A DNA stretch of 64,000 bases, from assembly GCF_014647835.1 (NCBI RefSeq), contig NZ_BMPY01000003.1:124001-188000 (forward strand), in the 5' to 3' direction. Below are positions 56,714 through 64,000 of the stretch, one piece after another. Below the pieces are notes generated by a model. It had not been told where the DNA came from. It saw only the letters and a list, made by a program, of their open reading frames with translations, and searched no databases. How positions within the stretch are numbered: position 1 is the first letter of the stretch; each line of letters opens with the position of its first letter. The translations under genes were made by a program, and so were the position numbers. The stretch is from Microbispora rosea subsp. aerata (GTDB lineage: Bacteria; Actinomycetota; Actinomycetes; Streptosporangiales; Streptosporangiaceae).

Positions 56714-59590
56714 TCAGCTGCAGCCGCTGGTGCTGCCGCAGCCCTCGCAGACGTAGCAGCTACCCGCGGGCCGCATCTTCGTGCCGCAGGTCAGGCACAG
56801 CGGGGCGTCCGCCGTACGGCCCTGGTGGCTCTCCAGCGAGGCGCCTGCCCGGCGCGGCTCGGGCACCGCCACCGGCGCGGGCTGCTCCGCGGCGGGCTTG
56901 GTCTCCGGCGCGGTCCTCGCCTTCTCGATGCCCTGCTCGATGGGCGCGGACTGCGCCAGCGCGGCGGTGTCGACGTCCTGCAGCGCGGCCGGGTCCTCAC
57001 CGCGCTGCTGCGCGGCCCGCTCGGCGGCGGAGAAGATCCCCAGGGCCGCCCGCTCCTCGTACGGCAGGTAGTCGAGGGCGAGCCGCCGGAAGATGTAGTC
57101 CATCACCGACTGCGCCATCCGGACGTCGGGGTCGTCGGTCATGCCCGCCGGCTCGAACCGCATGTTGACGAACTTCTGCACGTACGTCTCGAGCGGCACG
57201 CCGTACTGCAGGCCGATCGAGATGGCCACGGAGAAGGCGTCCATGACGCCCGCGAGGGTGGAGCCCTGCTTGGACATCTTGAGGAAGACCTCGCCCAGGC
57301 CGTCGTCGGGGTAGGACGAGGCGGTCATGTAGCCCTTGGCGCCGCCCACGGTGAAGCGGGTGGTGATGCTGGGCCGCTGAGCGGGCATCCGCCGCCGGGT
57401 CGGCCGCGGCACCTCCACGACCTGGACCACCGGCTCCTTGTCGGCGGGAGCCTCGTCGGAGGTCTTCTTGGCGGCCGACAGCGGCTGGCCGACCTTGCAG
57501 TTGTCGCGGTAGACGGCCAGCGCCTTGAGGCCGAGCTTCCAGCCCTGGAGGTAGACCTCCTCGATGTCGTCCACGGTGGCCGACTCGGGCAGGTTGACGG
57601 TCTTGGAGATCGCGCCGGACAGGAACGGCTGGACGGCCGCCATCATCCGGACGTGGCCCATCGGGGCGATGGCCCGCTCGCCCATCGCGCAGTCGAACAC
57701 CTCGTAGTGCTCCGGCCGCAGGCCGGGGGCGTCCACGACGTGGCCGTGCTCGGCGATGTACTCGACGATGGCCTCGACCTGCTCCTCCGGGTAGCCGAGC
57801 CGACGCAGCGCCCGGGGGATCGTCTGGTTGACGATCTGCATCGAGCCGCCGCCGACGAGCTTCTTGAACTTCACCAGCGCCAGGTCGGGCTCGATGCCGG
57901 TGGTGTCGCAGTCCATCATCAGGCCGATGGTGCCGGTCGGGGCGAGCAGCGACGCCTGCGCGTTGCGGTAGCCGTACTTCTCGCCCAGCTTGAGGCACTC
58001 CTGCCACTGCCGGGTGGCCTCGGCGTGCAGGGCCTTGTCCATGTCATCGAGCGTGCGCAGGTCGTCGTTGGCCGCGGCGTGCTTGCGCATGACCCGCTTG
58101 TGCGGCTCGGCGTTGCGCTGGTAGCCGTCGTACGGGCCGACGATCCCGGCCAGCTCGGCCGAGCGGCGGTAGGACACGGCGGTCATCAGCGAGGTGATCG
58201 CCGCCGCGATGGCCCGGCCCCCGTCGGAGTCGTACGCGTGGCCGGTGGCCATCAGCAGCGCGCCCAGGTTGGCGTAGCCGATGCCGAGCTGGCGGTACGC
58301 GCGGGTGGTCTCGGCGATCTTCTGCGTCGGGAAGTCGGCGAAGGTGATCGAGATGTCCATCGCGGTGATGATCAGCTCGGTGATCTTCACGAACGTCGCG
58401 ATGTCGAAGGTGTCGTCGTCGCGCAGGAACTTCAGCAGGTTGATCGACGCGAGGTTGCACGAGGAGTTGTCCAGGTGGACGTACTCCGAGCAGGGGTTGC
58501 TGGCGGTGATGCGCCCGGTCTCCGGGCAGGTGTGCCAGTCGTTGATCGTGTCGTCGTACTGCAGGCCGGGGTCGGCGCACTCCCAGGCGGCCTGGGCCAT
58601 CTTGCGGAACAGCGCCCGCGCGTCGACCTCCTCGATGACCTCGCCGGTCAGCCGGGCCCGCAGGCCGAACTTGCCGCCGGCCTCGACGGCGCGCATGAAC
58701 TCGTCGGAGACCCGCACCGAGTTGTTGGCGTTCTGATACTGGACCGACACGATGTCCTTGCCGCCGAGGTCCATGTCGAACCCGGCGTCGCGCAGCGCGC
58801 GGATCTTGTCCTCCTCGCGCGCCTTGGTCTCGATGAACTCCTCGATGTCGGGGTGGTCCACGTCGAGGACGACCATCTTGGCCGCCCGGCGGGTGGCGCC
58901 GCCCGACTTGATGGTGCCGGCGGAGGCGTCGGCGCCGCGCATGAAGGAGACCGGGCCGCTGGCGGTGCCGCCGCTGGACAGCAGCTCCTTGGACGAGCGG
59001 ATGCGGGAGAGGTTGACCCCGGCGCCCGAGCCGCCCTTGAAGATCACGCCCTCTTCCTTGTACCAGTCGAGGATCGACTCCATCGTGTCGTCCACGGCCA
59101 GGATGAAGCAGGCGCTCACCTGCTGCGGGGAGCGGGTGCCGACGTTGAACCACACCGGGGAGTTGAAGCTGAAGATCTGGTGGATCAGCGCGTACTTGAG
59201 CTCGTGGTCGAAGATCTCCGCGTCCTCGTCGGAGGCGAAGTAGCCGTTCTCCAGGCCGTTCCTGGTGTAGACGCCCACGACCCGGTCGACGAGCTGCTTG
59301 AGGCTCGACTCGCGCTGCGGGGTGCCCACCGCCCCGCGGAAGTATTTGCTGGTGACGATGTTCGTCGCGTTGACCGACCAGAAGTCGGGGAACTCGACGC
59401 CGTGCTGCTCGAAGTTGACCGAGCCGTCCCGCCAGTTCGTCATCACGACGTCGCGCCGCTCCCAGCGGACCTCGTCGTACGGGTGGACACCGGGGGTGGT
59501 GAAGATGCGCTTCATCTTCAGGCCCTTGCGCGGGCGCTTGCCCCCCCGGCCCCCCGTGCCCGTTACGGTGCCGCTCACGGTCTCCGTCAT
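56714..59590 (-). CDS. nrdJ: adenosylcobalamin-dependent (class II) ribonucleotide reductase
   Basis: 958 residues; ATG 59590 with GGGAGGGGG upstream. It makes deoxyribonucleotides with B12 and needs no oxygen. Blocks typical of class II enzymes are 'NSPVWFNVGTRSPQQVSACFIL' (read in parts), 'GSGAGVNLSRIRS', 'NPCSEYVHLDNSSCNLASINL' (the active-site NPCSE loop) and 'SLLAPTGTIG' (the PTGT loop). The tail has the reducing and zinc-like cysteines 'CLTCGTKM' and 'CYVCEGCGSTSGC'. A Pro/Ala-rich linker near residues 860-930 precedes the tail. It follows nrdR by 133 bp on the same strand, the standard actinomycete order. Confidence 0.96.
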   Translation of the reverse strand: MTETVSGTVTGTGGRGGKRPRKGLKMKRIFTTPGVHPYDEVRWERRDVVMTNWRDGSVNFEQHGVEFPDFWSVNATNIVTSKYFRGAVGTPQRESSLKQLVDRVVGVYTRNGLENGYFASDEDAEIFDHELKYALIHQIFSFNSPVWFNVGTRSPQQVSACFILAVDDTMESILDWYKEEGVIFKGGSGAGVNLSRIRSSKELLSSGGTASGPVSFMRGADASAGTIKSGGATRRAAKMVVLDVDHPDIEEFIETKAREEDKIRALRDAGFDMDLGGKDIVSVQYQNANNSVRVSDEFMRAVEAGGKFGLRARLTGEVIEEVDARALFRKMAQAAWECADPGLQYDDTINDWHTCPETGRITASNPCSEYVHLDNSSCNLASINLLKFLRDDDTFDIATFVKITELIITAMDISITFADFPTQKIAETTRAYRQLGIGYANLGALLMATGHAYDSDGGRAIAAAITSLMTAVSYRRSAELAGIVGPYDGYQRNAEPHKRVMRKHAAANDDLRTLDDMDKALHAEATRQWQECLKLGEKYGYRNAQASLLAPTGTIGLMMDCDTTGIEPDLALVKFKKLVGGGSMQIVNQTIPRALRRLGYPEEQVEAIVEYIAEHGHVVDAPGLRPEHYEVFDCAMGERAIAPMGHVRMMAAVQPFLSGAISKTVNLPESATVDDIEEVYLQGWKLGLKALAVYRDNCKVGQPLSAAKKTSDEAPADKEPVVQVVEVPRPTRRRMPAQRPSITTRFTVGGAKGYMTASSYPDDGLGEVFLKMSKQGSTLAGVMDAFSVAISIGLQYGVPLETYVQKFVNMRFEPAGMTDDPDVRMAQSVMDYIFRRLALDYLPYEERAALGIFSAAERAAQQRGEDPAALQDVDTAALAQSAPIEQGIEKARTAPETKPAAEQPAPVAVPEPRRAGASLESHQGRTADAPLCLTCGTKMRPAGSCYVCEGCGSTSGCS

Positions 59591-59723
59591 GATTTCCCCC
59601 TCCCAGGGCCCGGTGGAGCCCCTCTTTCGGACCACGCCTCGTTACACCTCATCGTCGCGCCGCACGGCCGCCGTGCCCGCGCCGCGTCCCCGCACCCGTT
59701 CCCGGTCTCCCGGGTCGCCGCGT

Positions 59724-60188
59724 CTACTCCTCGCTCGGCGCGGTCCTGGCCGCCCGGAGTCGTTCGATCTCCGCCTCGAAGTCGGCCAGCGTCTCGAAAC
59801 CCCGGTAGACCGACGCGAACCGCAGGTACGCCACCTCGTCGAGGTCGCGGAGCGGACCGAGGATGGCCAGGCCCACCTCGTGCGAGGCGATCTCGGCCGC
59901 GCCGGTCGCGCGTATGCTCTCCTCGACCCGCTGCCCGAGCTGGGCGAGGGAATCCTCGCTGACCGGGCGTCCCTGGCAGGCCCGCCGCACACCGGCGATG
60001 ACCTTCTCCCGTGAGAACGGCTCGGTGACCCCGCTGCGCTTGCTCACCATGAGCAGCACGGTCTCCTGGGTGGTGAACCTGCGCCCGCACTCGGGGCAGG
60101 TGCGCCTGCGGCGGATCGCCGCCCCGTCCTCGGCGGCACGGCTGTCCACGACCCGGGTGTCCGGGTGGCGACAGAACGGACAGTGCAC
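59724..60188 (-). CDS. nrdR: transcriptional repressor NrdR
   Basis: 154 residues from GTG 60188, with GGGAGG eight bases upstream. The N-terminal zinc ribbon has 'CPFC' and '[10 protein letters not shown]', followed by the ATP-cone ('[20 protein letters not shown]'). It measures ATP/dATP and represses ribonucleotide reductase genes when dATP is high. It lies directly upstream of nrdJ and probably shares its transcript. Candidate NrdR boxes in its own promoter region suggest autoregulation. Confidence 0.96.
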   Translation of the reverse strand: MHCPFCRHPDTRVVDSRAAEDGAAIRRRRTCPECGRRFTTQETVLLMVSKRSGVTEPFSREKVIAGVRRACQGRPVSEDSLAQLGQRVEESIRATGAAEIASHEVGLAILGPLRDLDEVAYLRFASVYRGFETLADFEAEIERLRAARTAPSEE

Positions 60189-60217
60189 TTCATCGCCTCC
60201 CTGAACGCGCATCCCCG

Positions 60218-60266
60218 AACACAAGGTGTGGTGAACTTACACCGCTGTGACTACTAGATGTTGTGG
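60218..60266 (-). promoter_or_regulatory. candidate NrdR box pair
   Basis: AACACAAGGTGTGGTG (60218-60233) and ACTACTAGATGTTGTGG (60250-60266) resemble the ACAC(A)..TAGT-type boxes of NrdR and lie about three helical turns apart, 30-78 bp upstream of the nrdR start. The match is by eye. Confidence 0.45.
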
Positions 60267-60474
60267 TCCAACCTAGGAGTGCCCGACGTTGAACGCAAGT
60301 CGAACCGGCCCGGCGGGCGGAAGTGCCTGCTCGGCGCGCGTGTCACCCCTCCGGTCACGCGGGCAACGCCCGCCCCGTCCATCGCGAAAAAGCCCCTTAT
60401 GCACACGGCTTTCCCGGCGATTTCCGCACCCCTTCTGACCTGGGCGTACAGCGACCATAAGAAGATCGGGCAAA

Positions 60475-60490
60475 TCGAACACGGGATCGA
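60475..60490. promoter_or_regulatory. weak second LexA-like site
   Basis: TCGAAC-ACGG-GATCGA keeps the first half site perfectly and has two mismatches in the second. It lies 68 bp before the strong LexA box. Confidence 0.35.
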
Positions 60491-60542
60491 TCGAACTCCC
60501 GTACGATGAGGTAGACGGCGAGATCGGCGATTTCGCTTGAAA

Positions 60543-60558
60543 TCGAACAATTGTTTGA
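60543..60558. promoter_or_regulatory. LexA (SOS) box
   Basis: TCGAAC-AATT-GTTTGA matches the actinobacterial SOS consensus TCGAACnnnnGTTCGA at 11 of 12 positions and lies 68 bp before the lexA start, as expected for autorepression. Confidence 0.85.
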
Positions 60559-60625
60559 CGGAGATCTTGAATCGCGGTACGGTCGCTCTGTGCGACACGA
60601 GGAACACGGATTGAGAGGTGGCATC

Positions 60626-61339
60626 GTGAGTGACCGAAGTGAGCAGGCGAATGGCGTCAGCGACCTCGCGGTTCGCAAGCGTGACTCGCTCGGCCTCACC
60701 CCCAGGCAGCGGAAGATCCTCGAGGTGATCCGCGACTCGGTCCAGCAGCGCGGCTATCCGCCGTCCATGCGGGAGATCGGTGAAGCGGTCCAGCTGACCA
60801 GCACCTCCAGCGTGTCGCACCAGCTCACGGCGCTCCAGCGTAAGGGCTACCTCCGGCGTGACCCACACCGGCCCAGGGCCCTGGAGGTCCGGCTGCCGGG
60901 AGAGCCGGTGCTGTGGGTGGATCCCGACGCCGCCTCCGAGGAGGAGTCCGGGTTCAGCCGGCCCACCGCGGCGTACGTGCCGCTGGTCGGCCGCATCGCC
61001 GCCGGCGGCCCGATCCTCGCCGAGGAGAGCATCGAGGACGTGTTCGCACTGCCCAGGCAGCTCGTGGGCGAGGGCACCCTGTTCCTGCTCCAGGTCTCCG
61101 GCGACTCCATGATCGAGGCCGCCATCGCCGACGGCGACTGGGTCGTGGTGCGGCAGCAGCCGGTCGCCGACAACGGCGACATCGTGGCCGCCATGATCGA
61201 CGGCGAGGCCACCGTGAAGACGTTCAAGCGCAAGGACGGGCACGTGTGGCTGGTGCCGCACAACCCCAACTACGAGCCGATCCCCGGCGACGAGGCCACC
61301 GTGCTCGGCAAGGTCACGGCCGTCCTGCGCAAGCTGTAG
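60626..61339 (+). CDS. lexA: SOS repressor LexA
   Basis: 237 residues from GTG 60626, with GAGAGGTGG upstream. The DNA-binding winged helix is '[44 protein letters not shown]' (read in parts). Self-cleavage occurs at Ala126-Gly127 in '[10 protein letters not shown]'. The Ser161 ('GDSMIEA') and Lys198 ('ATVKTF') dyad is intact. After DNA damage RecA filaments trigger cleavage and the SOS genes come on. The strong LexA box upstream shows self-control. The first residues 'SDRSEQ' belong to the same start-region word family as the mini-ORF at 1930. Confidence 0.97.
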   Translation: MSDRSEQANGVSDLAVRKRDSLGLTPRQRKILEVIRDSVQQRGYPPSMREIGEAVQLTSTSSVSHQLTALQRKGYLRRDPHRPRALEVRLPGEPVLWVDPDAASEEESGFSRPTAAYVPLVGRIAAGGPILAEESIEDVFALPRQLVGEGTLFLLQVSGDSMIEAAIADGDWVVVRQQPVADNGDIVAAMIDGEATVKTFKRKDGHVWLVPHNPNYEPIPGDEATVLGKVTAVLRKL

Positions 61340-61429
61340 ACACACCGGTGGCCCGCGGCGCGCGCCGCGCCGCGGCACCGGTCGGCCGGCTGTTGGGCGG
61401 TCACTAATCAGACAATTAGGGTGAGTCGA

Positions 61430-62524
61430 ATGAAACTCGACTCACTGTCCCTGGAGGCTGCCCGCACCCGGGACGGGATCAAATGGGCCCTCGTCGCGTC
61501 CGACATGATCCCCGCCTGGGTCGCCGACATGGACTTCCCCGTGCCCGACGCGGTCAGGGAGGCCGTCGCGAGACGCGCCGCCACGGACCTCGGTTACCCC
61601 GCATGGCTGGACCAGCCCACCGCCGGGCCCCTGGCGGAGGCGTTCGCCGAGCGGATGGAGGCGCGGTACGGCTGGCGGGCCGACCCGGCCCACGTGCGGT
61701 CCTTCACCGACCTCAACCAGGCCCTCCAGGTGCTGCTGCACCTCACGACCGGGCCCGGCGACGCCGTGGCGCTGCACGTCCCGGCGTACGACCCCTTCCT
61801 CACGACCATCACCGGGATGGGCCGCCGCCTGGTGCCCATGCCGCTGACGGCCGACGGCAGGTTCGAGGTCCCCGGCGAGCCCGTCCGGGTGCTGCTGCTG
61901 GTGAACCCGCAGAACCCGTCCGGCCGCTCCTTCACCCGTGCCGAGCTCGAGACCGTCGCCGCGTACGCCGACCGGCACGGCACGCTGGTGATCGCCGACG
62001 AGATCCACGCCGACCTGACGTACGCCCCGGCCCGGCACATCCCGTTCGCCACGATCCTTCCCGAGCGCACCGTCACGCTGACCTCCGCCAGCAAGGCGTT
62101 CAACATGGGCGGGCTGCGCTGCTCGGTGGCCCACCTCGGCGCGAAGGACGCCAGGGACGCGCTCGGCCGCCAGCCGGCCCATCTGTTCGGCTCGCCCAGC
62201 GTCCTCGGGGTGGAGGCCACGGTGGCCGCGTGGCGGCACGGCGACGCGTGGCTGGAGGAGGTCCTGGCGATCCTGGACCGCAACCGCAGGCTCATCGCCG
62301 AGCGGCTCCCGTCCGTCGGATATCGCATGCCGGAGGCCACCTATCTCGCGTGGCTCGACTTCGGCATCCCCGGCGCGGCGGCGTTCCTGGAGCGGAAGGC
62401 CCGGGTCAGGCTGAACCCGGGCCCGAACTACGGAGGCGGCGACACCTTCGCCCGCCTCAACTTCGCCACGTCGGCGGCGATCCTGGAGGAGATCCTGGCC
62501 AGGATCGCCGCCGCGCTGCCGTGA
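61430..62524 (+). CDS. MalY/PatB-type PLP-dependent aminotransferase / C-S lyase
   Basis: 364 residues from ATG 61430 (AGGGTGA upstream; GTG 61421 possible). It has the fold type I order of MalY/PatB: 'IPAWVADMDFPVPDAV', 'LVNPQNPSGRSFTRAEL' and 'IADEIHADLTY', with PLP-binding Lys222 in 'TSASKAFNMGGLRC', and it ends in 'NPGPNYGGGDTFARLNFAT'. Such enzymes split cystathionine-like C-S bonds or transaminate. CTAAT (61394-61398) and ATTAG (61404-61408 region) form a small inverted repeat just upstream. It is a single gene after lexA. Confidence 0.88.
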   Translation: MKLDSLSLEAARTRDGIKWALVASDMIPAWVADMDFPVPDAVREAVARRAATDLGYPAWLDQPTAGPLAEAFAERMEARYGWRADPAHVRSFTDLNQALQVLLHLTTGPGDAVALHVPAYDPFLTTITGMGRRLVPMPLTADGRFEVPGEPVRVLLLVNPQNPSGRSFTRAELETVAAYADRHGTLVIADEIHADLTYAPARHIPFATILPERTVTLTSASKAFNMGGLRCSVAHLGAKDARDALGRQPAHLFGSPSVLGVEATVAAWRHGDAWLEEVLAILDRNRRLIAERLPSVGYRMPEATYLAWLDFGIPGAAAFLERKARVRLNPGPNYGGGDTFARLNFATSAAILEEILARIAAALP

Positions 62525-62533
62525 CGCGCCCGC

Positions 62534-64000
<1,467 letters not shown>

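Larger units (their letters stand above)
60189..60625. other. nrdR-lexA divergent regulatory region
   Basis: 437 bp without a supported gene. It carries candidate NrdR boxes near the nrdR side and LexA sites near the lexA side, listed separately. The A+T content is clearly higher than in the flanking genes between about 60450 and 60620. Confidence 0.6.

Noticed and set aside
59591-59723. Search for a cobalamin riboswitch before nrdJ
   Set aside because: The 133-bp gap lacks the B12-box and is too short; class II enzymes themselves need B12 and are not normally controlled this way.

Overview
The window comes from a very GC-rich, filamentous-actinomycete-like chromosome. GTG starts, 4-bp ATGA/GTGA gene overlaps, ABC sugar importers without their own ATPase, a B12-dependent ribonucleotide reductase beside nrdR and lexA, many Ser/Thr kinases and ECF41 sigma factors all fit an actinomycete. 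A member of the Streptosporangiales is the best guess, but this is inference from gene content, not from a marker gene. No rRNA, tRNA, CRISPR array, insertion sequence or prophage was found. The left edge cuts a PAS-domain sensor gene and the right edge cuts a GH5 cellulase gene.

Layout. 1-13.6 kb: sensor fragment, HhH-GPD repair protein, conserved hypotheticals, a family 5 solute-binding lipoprotein, a membrane-anchored double AAA+ ATPase, an MFS transporter, a DoxX protein with a disordered tail, an orphan histidine kinase, a 2-oxoglutarate/Fe(II) oxygenase and an LtrA remnant. 13.6-20.3 kb: a beta-glucosidase operon (GH3, LacI, GH1, each overlapping by 4 bp) behind two identical LacI-type palindromes, plus a ROK regulator. 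20.6-21.3 kb: two small proteins, one with a hairpin that would bury its ribosome binding site. 21.3-32.8 kb: a signalling island. Three leftward genes (two Ser/Thr kinases and a proline-rich membrane protein) share a cysteine-containing outer domain. Three rightward genes join a kinase or pseudokinase domain to an extracytoplasmic beta-propeller. Two of these three lack the catalytic motifs and the third is frameshifted.

32.9-41.5 kb: a leftward operon for alpha-xylosylated glucan use (GH31 alpha-xylosidase, binding protein, two permeases, secreted GH3). 41.6-43.2 kb: a small protein and an Rpn-like nuclease gene with a near-identical tandem copy of its 3' third. 43.2-50.8 kb: a galactan locus (secreted GH53 endo-galactanase, GH42 beta-galactosidase, binding protein, two permeases, LacI regulator) with paired operators in the divergent promoter region. 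50.8-55 kb: two ECF41 sigma-factor loci, one with an AhpD-like protein and the other with an NmrA-like protein and a small membrane protein, with two short ORFs between them. 55-62.5 kb: YbjN protein, F420/NADP-type reductase, nrdJ-nrdR, lexA and a MalY-type aminotransferase. The window ends with the GH5-CBM2 cellulase.

The main theme is plant cell-wall polysaccharide use (cellulose, xyloglucan, galactan): secreted glycosidases cut the polymer, ABC importers take up oligosaccharides, cytoplasmic glycosidases finish the job, and LacI/ROK repressors sense the products. The part most likely to be new biology is the kinase/pseudokinase-propeller island.
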